Shown here in pieces: positions 49,560 to 59,347 of a stretch of DNA of 64,000 nt. The notes under the pieces are model-generated. The model saw nothing but the letters and a program-made list of their open reading frames with translations. It did no database searches and was not told the origin of the DNA. Each line of letters begins with the position of its first letter. The stretch's first letter is position 1. The stretch is from NCBI GenBank assembly GCA_009841335.1, contig VXLY01000071.1, positions 1 through 64,000 of the forward strand, given 5' to 3'. Source of the DNA: Rhodothermaceae bacterium. GTDB lineage: Bacteria; Bacteroidota; Rhodothermia; Rhodothermales; Bin80. The position numbers were made by a program, and so were the translations under genes.

Positions 49560-50618
49560 TTAATCTCCGTCGGATTGGGGCTGTACGAACCTGTATCTAA
49601 TCAAAATGGGATTCCCAACTTCGCCGTCGGGCAATGGCTCGTGCTCCCCTTCAGCGTATAAATAGCCGTTACCAGCGGACTTTGGAATCACATGCGAAAT
49701 AGTGCTGCGACCCGGGAACTGTCCTGTATTGCTGGCTACGCTTATCCCAATCAGGTGATCAGATTCTTCGCTCCATCTGGCCCACTCCCGGTCTAGTTGA
49801 AAAAACGGCACCATTCGCGTGGATTTGTCAAGTGCAAATACGCCTATGCCCATAGGATACTCGAGTATTTGCTCAATAGGCGGATTTCCAGACACGTCAT
49901 TTGGCCGCCGCCGGAAGAAATCAGGTTGATATCGAATCCGACGGTTGTCTACTCTCACCGGCCACGAATCCATATCCTCGATATAGTGATAGTGCGCACC
50001 ATCGTCAAAGCACTCAATAGATCTCCCCGGCAGTCCATTGTGGGTCAAGTTCAACATGGTAAGCCGAGGCGAGCGAATTGGAATATCCGTCAAATGTGCT
50101 AATGTTGAATCGTACACGCTCACTGACGTTGTTTCTCGAGGATCCTTCAAATGCATGAAAATTGAGTCTTCCTGTGTACAAATTGATTTTGAGTACATAT
50201 TCCACAGCCTGGTTCCAACCAGGCAATCACCGCCCCGGTCGAATACCGCAGCTCCACGACCACGGGACATCACCACAATTCGCCCGCCACCAAGAAAGCG
50301 CGAACTTGCAGGAAGAAAACTCGCTTCGTCGGGGACACAATCGGGCACAGAAAATGACGCCATGTGCATCCCTGCTGCAGAAAATAAATGAGTGATTTGG
50401 CTCGCTTCGTCGGTGATAAGTAAGTTTCCGGCTTCGTCAACATCAATGAAAGTGTATTGACCCACGAGCACTGACGCGTCCACCCTAATGGTGTCAACTA
50501 ATTGAAACAACTCACTAAACGGCACCATTTGCGAACGTACCACGCGAATCTCATCACTTTCTGGACTGCACCCTATTCCCATCAGAGTAATAACCATTAA
50601 TGTGATTTGATTTCGCAT
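49560..50618 (-). CDS. 6-bladed beta-propeller lipoprotein
   Basis: Lipobox MGIGC; VLVGQYTFIDVDEAGNLLITDEASQITHLFSAAG. Confidence 0.65.
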   Translation of the reverse strand: MRNQITLMVITLMGIGCSPESDEIRVVRSQMVPFSELFQLVDTIRVDASVLVGQYTFIDVDEAGNLLITDEASQITHLFSAAGMHMASFSVPDCVPDEASFLPASSRFLGGGRIVVMSRGRGAAVFDRGGDCLVGTRLWNMYSKSICTQEDSIFMHLKDPRETTSVSVYDSTLAHLTDIPIRSPRLTMLNLTHNGLPGRSIECFDDGAHYHYIEDMDSWPVRVDNRRIRYQPDFFRRRPNDVSGNPPIEQILEYPMGIGVFALDKSTRMVPFFQLDREWARWSEESDHLIGISVASNTGQFPGRSTISHVIPKSAGNGYLYAEGEHEPLPDGEVGNPILIRYRFVQPQSDGD

Positions 50619-50786
50619 CTGTGATGCCTACGGGATTATGTAAATAGGACAAAGTTCGGGTGCCCAATCATATTCTCCTGGAGTTGCACAGCACGTGATA
50701 GGTACTTTTCACACTCGTGAAGACAGGCATTCATTCTGTAACAGGGACTATTGCCACCACTACAATCGCATCACTGCTAGATGCTC

Positions 50787-51287
50787 TCACGGGAGACGCT
50801 TTGCGTGGGGTCTACGGATTCCCTTAGGCTGGGCAAGTATTTCACTAAGCAGGATTGCAGTCTGCGCCGAGGATGGATTCTTGAGCTGCCGCGAAATGGC
50901 ACGTGCCGCCGGTGTAGCTGAACTACGCCGCTTTTGTGTGCTCAGATGTGTGGGTTCAGTCTGGGCCGGTTTTGCCTGCCTGACCGAGGGCAATCTTGCG
51001 GGTCTGGATGCCGTGGAGGGGAACTTATCGCGCTCGATGCTGCCGGATGGACGGAATTCATCAGACCAATTAAAGGGTACGGGAATGGGCTCCGGCTGCG
51101 GGGATGGAGGTGGTGCACTGGACCGAGGCTGCTCCTGCGATGAACTTGGAAAGTCTCCTAACACATCTTCAAGAGACCAAGGCTCCTGTTTTTTTTGCTC
51201 TTGTTGTTTCTTTTTGGCAGCTCTACCCAGCAGCGTAAAAACGAGATACAGCACACCAAGAATGATGTAGAGAAGCGTTTCGTTCAT
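50787..51287 (-). CDS. Small membrane-anchored hypothetical protein
   Basis: N-terminal TM ETLLYIILGVLYLVFTLLGRAAKKKQQEQKKQEPWSLEDVLGD then low-complexity tail; abuts mutY. Confidence 0.6.
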   Translation of the reverse strand: MNETLLYIILGVLYLVFTLLGRAAKKKQQEQKKQEPWSLEDVLGDFPSSSQEQPRSSAPPPSPQPEPIPVPFNWSDEFRPSGSIERDKFPSTASRPARLPSVRQAKPAQTEPTHLSTQKRRSSATPAARAISRQLKNPSSAQTAILLSEILAQPKGIRRPHAKRLP

Positions 51288-52366
51288 GATGTTTCAGTTG
51301 ATGGAGCTGTGAGTAGATTCAGGATACGTCGATTGGCTTTTGGGAATGCAAACCTGTGCAATGCATCAGGTTTGACCCAAGTAGTTGTCAACCCCCCAGT
51401 TGACACCGGTTGCCCATTGGCAATCGTACATTCATACACTCGAAGTGTAATACGGAAGTGAGAATACGCATGTTCGACCTTACCAACCATATTCCCCACG
51501 ATCACCTCTACGCCAAGCTCCTGATGCAGTTCACGCGCGCAGGTTTCCGGCCCCGATTCACCGTGCTTCGCTTTGCCGCCCGGCAACTCCCAGAGACCGC
51601 CAAGAAGACCTTCTGGAGCGCGTTGCTGAATGAGTATTTGTCCAGTTGAATTACGGAGTATTCCTGCGGCTACATTATGGTGCGGAATAGGGTTCTTTTT
51701 CTTTGGAGCCGGATAGCTTTCGGGACTACCCTCTGACCAGGAGAGGCAATGATTTTGAAGCGGGCAAACAGTGCATTGGGGGTTCTTTGGTGTACACACT
51801 TGTGAACCAAGCTCCATCATTGCCTGATTATGATCCCCAGGTCGAAGCCTGTAAAGCAGCGTATCAGCGAGTTGCTGGACGGATTTAGCTGGGCTTCCGG
51901 GATGTGCAAACATGCGGGAAAGTACACGGCGAACATTTCCGTCAACCGCAGCTACAGCTTCCCCGAATGCAATGGACGCAATCGCCCGACTTGTATATGG
52001 ACCAATCCCGGGAAGTGAGCGCAATTCGCTGCAGTTAGATGGGAGGTGGCCTGAGGCAATGACTTTCCGGGCAGCCGCGTGCAAATTTCGGGCTCGTGCG
52101 TAGTATCCGAGTCCCTCCCAAACACGCAAAACGTCATCCAGATCTGCTTCAGCAAGTACCTCAAGTGTTGGAAAAGCTGTCAGAAATCGCTCATAGTATG
52201 TCCAAACCTGATCAACCCTTGTTTGCTGAAGCATGACCTCTGAGAGCCAAATAGCGTAAAGGTCTGTTCGATCACGCCAGGGAAGATTCCGATGATGGAG
52301 ATCGTACCACTCCAAAAGTTTATTCTGGAGTTCTTTCGTTACAGTTGTAGGTATCTGGGTATCCAA
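51284..52366 (-). CDS. mutY: A/G-specific adenine glycosylase
   Basis: LPWRDRTDLYAIWLSEVMLQQTRVDQV; LPGIGPYTSRAIASIAFGEAVAAVDGNVRRVL; CxnCPLQNHC cluster; NUDIX-like tail. Confidence 0.95.
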   Translation of the reverse strand: MDTQIPTTVTKELQNKLLEWYDLHHRNLPWRDRTDLYAIWLSEVMLQQTRVDQVWTYYERFLTAFPTLEVLAEADLDDVLRVWEGLGYYARARNLHAAARKVIASGHLPSNCSELRSLPGIGPYTSRAIASIAFGEAVAAVDGNVRRVLSRMFAHPGSPAKSVQQLADTLLYRLRPGDHNQAMMELGSQVCTPKNPQCTVCPLQNHCLSWSEGSPESYPAPKKKNPIPHHNVAAGILRNSTGQILIQQRAPEGLLGGLWELPGGKAKHGESGPETCARELHQELGVEVIVGNMVGKVEHAYSHFRITLRVYECTIANGQPVSTGGLTTTWVKPDALHRFAFPKANRRILNLLTAPSTETS

Positions 52367-52374
52367 AAGGATCG

Positions 52375-54111
52375 GTGAACATGTTACACCGAATATTACT
52401 TCACTCGCGGATTACCTGTTCAGTGGACTTCATGAGGGCATACTTGCGAAGTTTTTGTCTGAGCCTGTTTGTATTTGTGACGGTGTTGCACGCCAATGCC
52501 CAATGGCAACTTGTAGCCGATGGTGAGGTTTGGCCGTGGTCGCCGGATGAGATTGCTGAAAGTATGCTAACCCTAGAGCAGCAGGCGATCCGAATGCTGC
52601 ATCAGGAAGGTTACTTGCATGCCGCCATTGATTCTCAAGACATACAATCCCGCATATTTTTTGTATCCCTGGGAGATCGTGCACGTGTAGGCAAAGTCAG
52701 TTTTCTGGGGATAGAGAGCATTGATACAAAAACAATACAATCCCCCCTGAAACAGGATGACTGGATCACATCGGATATCCTGACAAGGTCGGCGGAAGCA
52801 ATACTGGATGCGTACTCAGAGGAGGGCTATTTATTGGCCGAAGTCGTCATAGAGGCACTGATTCCCGTTGACAGTGCACGGTATGATGTAGTTATGCGTG
52901 TGCAGGAGGGCATGCCTGCGCGACTTGATCGCGTTGTGTTACGAGGGGCTAGGCGAACGGGCCAGGTCTATGTACGGCATGTTGTCGGGCTGACACCTGG
53001 AAGCGTTCTTAAGGATTATAGTCCGGCAGATATGCAACGTAAGCTGGAAGCCACAGGCGTGTTCAGTTACGTGGATACGCCTGTGCTCTATCAGGCAACA
53101 GACAGCAGTGTCGCAATTCACGTTCCAGTCACGGAAAGTCCCCCCGGTGCGTTTGATTTGGCATTGGGGTATGAGCGGGCAGAAGGAGGCAGAGGGGCTC
53201 TGGTTGGCAGCGGAAGCCTGGCACTCAGAAACTTGTTCGGTAGAGGGCGTACGCTGGAGCTGACATTGAACCGGGCCCCCGGTCAACTGGGGCATGTCTT
53301 GGTGAATGCTGAAGCTCCGCTAGTGCTAGGGCTACCTCTGAGTTTAGCCCTCTCCTTTGAAGGATTGCAGCAGGACTCCACCTATGGTAAACGTGATTAT
53401 GGACTGCAGTTAGGCTATTGGATCGATTCCTCAACACAGATCTTTGCAAGTGTAGCCCGAGAAATCACACGGCCGGGTCTCGCGGGTACGGAGGTGATAG
53501 CGGGAAGGCAGCGAATCCCGATAGCCGATGCACTTTTCATAGGTGGTGGAATCCATATCAGGCAGGTTGATCATGCGTTGAGTCCTACTCGAGGCTATCT
53601 GCTGAGTATGCTGGCAGAAACCGGAACGAAGGATGCGGAGCAAATCGTCGAGATAGAAGAGTCCGTCCATGAACAAAACAGTCTGCATCAGGGCCGTCTC
53701 AGCGTCCGGGGGCGTGTGTATGTTCCCCTGCGTGGGCGCAGTCTATTTGTTACAGGCGGGGAAATAATGTTGGTGCGTAGCCGGCAACTTGACGAAAGTG
53801 ACCTGTTCAGGGTAGGTGGGGCCCAGAGTCTGCGAGGTTATGACGAACAGCGTTTTCGTGCATCGCTGGTTACACGGTTGCTGACAGAATTTCGATATCT
53901 GATTGATCGTGTGAATTATGGTTTTGGGTTTTTTGATCTTGGGTATCTGGATGATCACAAGACATCGCAGTCCGTTGACGGGTGGTATCCCGGGTTTGGC
54001 GTTGGTTTCCAAATTAGCACCGCGGCAGGTATCATAAACCTGACGTTCGCTTCAAATACTGAGGATTTATCGGCCGTGCGGGCCCACATTGGGTTATCGC
54101 TAGGGCTTTAA
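52375..54111 (+). CDS. Omp85/BamA-family outer-membrane protein with POTRA-like N-terminus
   Basis: VGKVSFLGIESIDTKTIQ; RRTGQVYVRHVVGLTPGSVL; FRVGGAQSLRGYDEQRF; beta-barrel C-terminus. Confidence 0.85.
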   Translation: MNMLHRILLHSRITCSVDFMRAYLRSFCLSLFVFVTVLHANAQWQLVADGEVWPWSPDEIAESMLTLEQQAIRMLHQEGYLHAAIDSQDIQSRIFFVSLGDRARVGKVSFLGIESIDTKTIQSPLKQDDWITSDILTRSAEAILDAYSEEGYLLAEVVIEALIPVDSARYDVVMRVQEGMPARLDRVVLRGARRTGQVYVRHVVGLTPGSVLKDYSPADMQRKLEATGVFSYVDTPVLYQATDSSVAIHVPVTESPPGAFDLALGYERAEGGRGALVGSGSLALRNLFGRGRTLELTLNRAPGQLGHVLVNAEAPLVLGLPLSLALSFEGLQQDSTYGKRDYGLQLGYWIDSSTQIFASVAREITRPGLAGTEVIAGRQRIPIADALFIGGGIHIRQVDHALSPTRGYLLSMLAETGTKDAEQIVEIEESVHEQNSLHQGRLSVRGRVYVPLRGRSLFVTGGEIMLVRSRQLDESDLFRVGGAQSLRGYDEQRFRASLVTRLLTEFRYLIDRVNYGFGFFDLGYLDDHKTSQSVDGWYPGFGVGFQISTAAGIINLTFASNTEDLSAVRAHIGLSLGL

Positions 54112-54115
54112 GAAA

Positions 54116-54811
54116 ATGGACCGTTTTTTCTTTGTTCCACCCGAATTTTTTCTGTCGGACGGATTTGTGGAGTTTCCTCCAGATGAAGCGAATCATGCAT
54201 TCAAAGTGCTGAGACTGCATTCGGGCGCAATCGTTTCTGTGGTTGACGGTCAAGGCGCCTGCGTGAAGGTCCAAGTTGAGCAGTGTGACCGGAAGGGGGT
54301 GCGTGGACGGATTATTGCCATGCAGGAGAATCCGTGTGAGCCGACCCGGAAGTTGACAATTGGACTCGCTTTGCTCAAGCAGCGAAGCCGGTACAAGATG
54401 TTCTTGGAGAAATCAGTTGAGCTAGGGGTAACCACGATTCTACCACTGATCACCGAACGAACTGAGTCCAGAGCGTGGCGAAAGGACCGTGCTAGGCAGG
54501 TCATGATTGCAGCCCTGAAGCAGTGCGGGCGAAGCAGGCTCCCTGAGCTGCAATCGCCAATATCTCTGAATTCGGTTCTGGGGCCAGATATACTTTTGGC
54601 CGACCCCGATGCACCAACGCCCTTATTGACGGTTGTTCATCGGATTCGGGATCCGGTTACGATATTGATCGGGCCCGAAGGGGGCTTTACTGAAAATGAA
54701 CGTATACTAGCCCAGGCGCGTGGTGCGACGCTGGTTCGGTTGGGCCCGCGTCATCTTCGTGCCGAAACCGCAGCCATATGCAGTGCAGCCGCGGTGATGC
54801 TTGCAGGTTAA
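54116..54811 (+). CDS. rsmE: 16S rRNA (uracil1498-N3)-methyltransferase
   Basis: DEANHAFKVLRLHSGAIV; LEKSVELGVTTILPLITERTE; ILIGPEGGFTENE. Confidence 0.93.
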   Translation: MDRFFFVPPEFFLSDGFVEFPPDEANHAFKVLRLHSGAIVSVVDGQGACVKVQVEQCDRKGVRGRIIAMQENPCEPTRKLTIGLALLKQRSRYKMFLEKSVELGVTTILPLITERTESRAWRKDRARQVMIAALKQCGRSRLPELQSPISLNSVLGPDILLADPDAPTPLLTVVHRIRDPVTILIGPEGGFTENERILAQARGATLVRLGPRHLRAETAAICSAAAVMLAG

Positions 54812-54868
54812 TCCGGAACGGAATGTACATTTGGCAGTAGCACCGGACCAAATCAGTTTTCTCGCTAC

Positions 54869-55252
54869 ATGTTCACGTTTCTGATTGTCGTCATCACGCT
54901 TATTGGGATAGTTATGACCTGCCTGATTCTGCTTCAGGCGGGCAAGGGAGGCGGTTTAGCGGGTATAGCCTCTGGGGGTGCAACAACCCAGATACTAGGG
55001 GCTCGGCAGGCGCCCGATGTGCTAGAGAAAGGTACATGGATCATGGCCACGGTGTTCATTGTGCTTTGTGTCCTCACCAATTTCGTCATAGATGACGGTG
55101 GTTCTCAGGAGAGCGTTCTCCAGCAGTCACCACAGACAAATCAGCAAACGCTGCCAGCTCCTGAAGAAGTACCCCCGCCGCCATTGGAGGATGCCTTGCC
55201 TCCGCCCGTGGAGGACGCCTTACCACCTTCCCCCGTGGAGGACGGAGAGTAG
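54869..55252 (+). CDS. secG: Preprotein translocase subunit SecG with Pro/Glu-rich tail
   Basis: MFTFLIVVITLIGIVMTCLILLQAGKGGGLAG; TWIMATVFIVLCVLTNFVI. Confidence 0.9.
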   Translation: MFTFLIVVITLIGIVMTCLILLQAGKGGGLAGIASGGATTQILGARQAPDVLEKGTWIMATVFIVLCVLTNFVIDDGGSQESVLQQSPQTNQQTLPAPEEVPPPPLEDALPPPVEDALPPSPVEDGE

Positions 55253-55284
55253 CAGGGCGACCCTCTTGTCAGAAGGCCGCCCTG
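55253..55284 (-). terminator. Hairpin downstream of rnpB / secG
   Basis: CAGGGCG...CGCCCTG 7-bp stem between the convergent secG and rnpB. Confidence 0.35.
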
Positions 55285-55290
55285 GCGGCG

Positions 55291-55695
55291 CGTGCCGGCC
55301 TGTAAGCCGAATTCTGTCTGCCCCGATGCCGTAGCCGCTGCACAGCAGACCGGGGGAGATCATCATCTATCTAGGACCAGCGTCACCACTGGCCTCAAGC
55401 GGCCCACCCGCATCGCTGGTTTGGCGGGTCACCTTATCGCCTAGGCGTGCGATGCTGTTTGGCCTTGCTCCACGTAGGGTTTACCTAGCCGCCAGGGTCG
55501 CCCCTGAAGCTGGTGGGCTCTTACCCCACCATTTCACCCATCACCTGTAGCCATTTACGGCCCATCGGCTGGTGTACTTTCTGTTGCACTTGCCGTCACC
55601 GCTTGCGCGGTGCCTTCCCGTTAGGAAGTACGCTACCCTATGGAGTTCGGACTTTCCTCCCTGCCTTACGGCAGAGCGATGATCCGGCCGACACG
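55291..55695 (-). ncRNA. rnpB: RNase P RNA
   Basis: Minus strand: GAGGAAAGTCCGAACTCC near the 5' end and GACAGAATTCGGCTTA near the 3' end; P1 helix CGTGTCGGCC / GGCCGGCACG brackets the gene. Confidence 0.96.
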
Positions 55696-55710
55696 TTTCT
55701 GGTAAAGATA

Positions 55711-56493
55711 CTAGCTTAAATCACTGGTCACTTGCTCGTAGAATTCGCTGTCCACGATAATGCGACCGGTTTGCTCGCACGGGATGATCCGGTTACGTTG
55801 ACGAATCTCTACTTGCCGTTGTGGCGGGACTGCAAAGCCGCCGGCAGCGCCGCGCTGCAACATAACGACTGCACGACCATCCCGGTATCGTTTTCGTAAT
55901 CTCATATACGCTCTCAGGTAGCGATTATCTACCTGAGATTCTGCATCCTTGCGCAATCCTTCCAGCTCCTCTTTTCTCTGTTCGGTGGTTGTTAACACCT
56001 CGTTCAGCTGCTCACGTTTTTTCTCAAGAAGGTCTGCCAGTTCAACGAGGCGTTGCTGTGCTTCTTCAACCAGGGCACCATTCGTTTCGAGAGTGCCTGC
56101 GGTGGTCTCAATGAGTTTTTCAGCCGCGGCTATACGCTCGCGCTGTGCCTCTATTTCCTTGGTGAGCGCGTCGTACTCTCGATTGTTGCGAACCTGGAGT
56201 TGTTGCTCTTCGTATTTCTTTATGAGGCCTTCCGCGTCTTCAATATCAAACTCGCTGCGACGACGGGACACTTCAATATCCTGCTGCTCCTGCGTGATCT
56301 TGCCCATTCGGGTTGTCAGGCCTGCGGACTCATCTTCAAGATCCATGATCTCGTCGGGCAAATCTCCTCGCTCTTTCACCACTTGATCAATGAGCGTATC
56401 AATATGCTGCAACCGGACGAGCGCACGCAGTTGGTGGCCAATTGTAGTTTCTGTAGTACTCATAAAGTCGAAATAAAAGGTAGCCCGCTTCAA
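55711..56493 (-). CDS. CT398/HP0958-like coiled-coil protein with degenerate C-terminal zinc-ribbon
   Basis: Long coiled coil; YEEQQLQVRNNREYDALTKEIE; C-term VMLQRGAAGGFAVPPQRQVEIRQRNRIIPCEQTGRIIV. Confidence 0.85.
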   Translation of the reverse strand: MKRATFYFDFMSTTETTIGHQLRALVRLQHIDTLIDQVVKERGDLPDEIMDLEDESAGLTTRMGKITQEQQDIEVSRRRSEFDIEDAEGLIKKYEEQQLQVRNNREYDALTKEIEAQRERIAAAEKLIETTAGTLETNGALVEEAQQRLVELADLLEKKREQLNEVLTTTEQRKEELEGLRKDAESQVDNRYLRAYMRLRKRYRDGRAVVMLQRGAAGGFAVPPQRQVEIRQRNRIIPCEQTGRIIVDSEFYEQVTSDLS

Positions 56494-56514
56494 CGAATCT
56501 AGATGGATTCGGGT

Positions 56515-57336
56515 TCAGGGGATGAAATACTGTATTGGGCTGGTACAGACTTTGGTACGACAAAAATCAACGGAAGGAAATCGTTGGGTCAACCATGCGC
56601 AAAGGAGTTCTTCCGTATGTTTTTCTGATTCATAATGTCCTGCATCAACGAGTGCCATCCGGCAATCTCCATCAGAACCAAGAACCTCAAAAAACCGGTG
56701 ATAGCTGAGGTCGCCCGTTACGTACACATCCGCGCCAGCTTTCAGAGCTGCTTCGATCAGGCTGCCGCCCGAACCTCCGCATACCGCCACCGTACTCACC
56801 TGCGTGTCGGTACTACCTGCATAGCGCAGCACCGGGGTGTTCAGTTTGATGCTAAGATGTTCCATAAATGCGTCAAGGGTTTGTGGCCTTGATAATTGGC
56901 CAATGGCTCCCATTCCGGAGCTATTGTCTGCATCTGGCCGCAGAAATGATATGTCACCTAGTCCAAGAATCTCGGCCAATGCTATGGATACTCCTCCATG
57001 GGCCGCGTCAAGGTTGGTATGGATGCTGTAGAGTGTAATGTTTTCGCGTGCCAGCCTGAGGATGAGCTGACCGATGAAGTCACTGTCCAAGATGCGCTGA
57101 GGTGCCCGAAAAAGCAATGGATGGTGCGTCAGAATCATAGACGCTCCCATTTGAACGGCTTCCTCCACGACATTTGGGGTGAGGTCCAGTGCGACCAGCG
57201 CGCGGCTGACCACACGGTTGGCAGAACCAACATGAAGCCCTACATTGTCGTACGATTCAGCAAAGGACAGCTTAGCCCACGATTCAAGTGTAGCCGCGAT
57301 ATCCTGGGCGCTGGGAAGGTTTTCGGATATAACCAT
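56515..57336 (-). CDS. Nif3-like dinuclear metal centre protein (GTP cyclohydrolase I type 2 family)
   Basis: ESYDNVGLHVGS; LTHHPLLFRAPQ; LYSIHTNLDAAHGGVS; DAGHYESE. Confidence 0.92.
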   Translation of the reverse strand: MVISENLPSAQDIAATLESWAKLSFAESYDNVGLHVGSANRVVSRALVALDLTPNVVEEAVQMGASMILTHHPLLFRAPQRILDSDFIGQLILRLARENITLYSIHTNLDAAHGGVSIALAEILGLGDISFLRPDADNSSGMGAIGQLSRPQTLDAFMEHLSIKLNTPVLRYAGSTDTQVSTVAVCGGSGGSLIEAALKAGADVYVTGDLSYHRFFEVLGSDGDCRMALVDAGHYESEKHTEELLCAWLTQRFPSVDFCRTKVCTSPIQYFIP

Positions 57337-57351
57337 CAGTGAAAAAGTGTC

Positions 57352-57816
57352 ATGTTAACAAAGATTGCTGTGAGCTGTGATGAGTATGGTCACCTGGTTG
57401 ATGTGCTGCTCGACTTGCTGCGTAAACGCGGATATGAACCGATATATTTTGGTCCGCATGCGGGGGAAGAAGCTCATGATTGGCCATTGGTAACTCAGCA
57501 AGCGATTGATCAGGTTCTCAAGGGTCAGGCTGCAGAGGCTATTGTAATGTGTTGGACCGGAACCGGTTGCACAATCGTAGCCAACAAAATGCCAGGCATT
57601 CGGGCGGCATTGTGCCTGGATGCCGAAACAGCCAAGGGAGCCAGGATATGGAATCATGCAAATGCACTGGCGCTCAGCCAGCGTGCCACAAGTGCTGCGG
57701 TGCTGGAGGAAATCCTGAATGCATGGTTCGATACGCCATACAGCAAGGATCAATGGAATGTAACTCAAATTGATCGCGTTAATGATCTGGATGCCACTCG
57801 CACTGACAGTCGGTAA
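57352..57816 (+). CDS. RpiB/LacA/LacB family sugar-phosphate isomerase
   Basis: SCDEYGHLVDVLLDLLRKRGYE; VMCWTGTGCTIVANKMPGIRAALCLDAETAKGARIWNHANALALS. Confidence 0.88.
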   Translation: MLTKIAVSCDEYGHLVDVLLDLLRKRGYEPIYFGPHAGEEAHDWPLVTQQAIDQVLKGQAAEAIVMCWTGTGCTIVANKMPGIRAALCLDAETAKGARIWNHANALALSQRATSAAVLEEILNAWFDTPYSKDQWNVTQIDRVNDLDATRTDSR

Positions 57817-57950
57817 GTGCTCTCCGTTCACGGCTATGGATGAATGCCAAGACAGAATCAGACGGAATCTCTGAACTCGGCTTAGGCCGAATACAGGTAG
57901 ATTGAATCACGGTGCTAAAGGTTTGCAAATTGGAAATTGGACGACTGCTA

Positions 57951-59240
57951 TTATTCAAGCTCGAGAACATTGCGTATCCCGTCTTTTTCGTTTACGCGCA
58001 GCAATAGAATCAATCCGGCGGCAAAGAAGAAGATCACGGTAGCCATCCCCCAGCGCTGGCTGCCCGTGGCCTGTACTACCAACCCCAGGAGTAATGGTCC
58101 GAGGAAGGCGGTGAATTTCCCCGAAAGGGCAAAGAATCCATAGAACTCATTCCGTTTACCTTCAGGCGTGAACCGGCCCAGCAGTGAACGACTCGCAGAT
58201 TGATTCGGGCCAGCTAGAAGTCCCGCACCAAGACCTGCAATCCAAAACAATATCTCCATGCGCGCTAGGACCGCAATAAGGCCAAAACCGATCAATCCCA
58301 CCAGAGAGAGAATGATCGTCGTACGCCCGCCAAGTTTATCGTCTATGTATCCAAACGCAAGTGCACCCAGCCCGGCGGCTATATTGAGTGTGATGCCGAA
58401 CACGATTACCTTTTCCGTGGAGAACCCGAATGTAGTGCTGGCATAGATACCACCAAAGGCGAAGACGGTGATCAGTCCGTCGTTGTAGACCAGGCGAGCC
58501 ACAAGAAAACGCAGGACCTGGCGAAAACGCCGGGAAATTTCCAGGAAGGTAGATACCAATTGCTGGTTGGCCTGCCCGATCAGTGTCCTGACATCTGGGA
58601 GCGACTGCTGGCTTTTGTTTTTCACTAGGAAAAAGATCGGGAGCGAGAAAAGTGCAAACCAAGCAGCCACGAGAAGATTGGTTGCCCGGATATTTTCCCC
58701 ATTGTCCGTTCCGAACCCCAAAATCGGTGTGTCCGTCTGAACAAATCCGAAGAGCGCCGCCACCAAACACAGCAGACCGCCAAGATATCCCAGTCCCCAG
58801 CCGTATCCCGAGATTCGTCCAATCTGTTTAGCAGGAGCAATGTCCGGCAGATAGGCATTGTAGAAAACGTTGCCCATCTCGAAAGCAATGTTCGTGATTA
58901 CAAACACCGCGAGTGCAAACCCAACCTGTCCTTCCTGTGGAAAAAAGAGCAATATGCTGCCTGCAACGCAGATAATCGTCGAGGTTGCGAGAAACTGTTT
59001 TCGCAACCCGCCGCGATCCGCAAGTGCACCAAGGTATGGTGACAGCACTGCGACAACGAAAGCGGTGATGGCGATCGCCGTAGACCACTGACGGGTACCT
59101 TCGGTTTCGTTTTCGGCAATCCCCAGCGTGAAATAGGTTGCATATATGAATGTTACTGTCAGTGTGGTGAACGATGAGTTAGCAAAGTCGTAAAGCGCCC
59201 ACGACCAGATAGTTTTGCGGCTGGTTTCTTGTCCGTTCAT
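57951..59240 (-). CDS. MFS transporter, UMF1 (Atg22-like) family
   Basis: WALYDFANSSFTTLTVTFIYATYF; GRISGYGWGLGYLGGLLCL; 12-TM layout. Confidence 0.9.
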   Translation of the reverse strand: MNGQETSRKTIWSWALYDFANSSFTTLTVTFIYATYFTLGIAENETEGTRQWSTAIAITAFVVAVLSPYLGALADRGGLRKQFLATSTIICVAGSILLFFPQEGQVGFALAVFVITNIAFEMGNVFYNAYLPDIAPAKQIGRISGYGWGLGYLGGLLCLVAALFGFVQTDTPILGFGTDNGENIRATNLLVAAWFALFSLPIFFLVKNKSQQSLPDVRTLIGQANQQLVSTFLEISRRFRQVLRFLVARLVYNDGLITVFAFGGIYASTTFGFSTEKVIVFGITLNIAAGLGALAFGYIDDKLGGRTTIILSLVGLIGFGLIAVLARMEILFWIAGLGAGLLAGPNQSASRSLLGRFTPEGKRNEFYGFFALSGKFTAFLGPLLLGLVVQATGSQRWGMATVIFFFAAGLILLLRVNEKDGIRNVLELE

Positions 59241-59347
59241 AAGTTTAGTCCAGAGCGTTAGCCCAATTTAAGGTTAGTTCCGATTACTCGACATACCTTT
59301 TTATTCAATATTGATAACCTCTGACAAAGTCCGCATACCAATAATAG

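Noticed and set aside
55513-55719. 68-aa ORF at 55513..55719
   Set aside because: Lies on the opposite strand of rnpB RNA; an artefact of the structured RNA gene.
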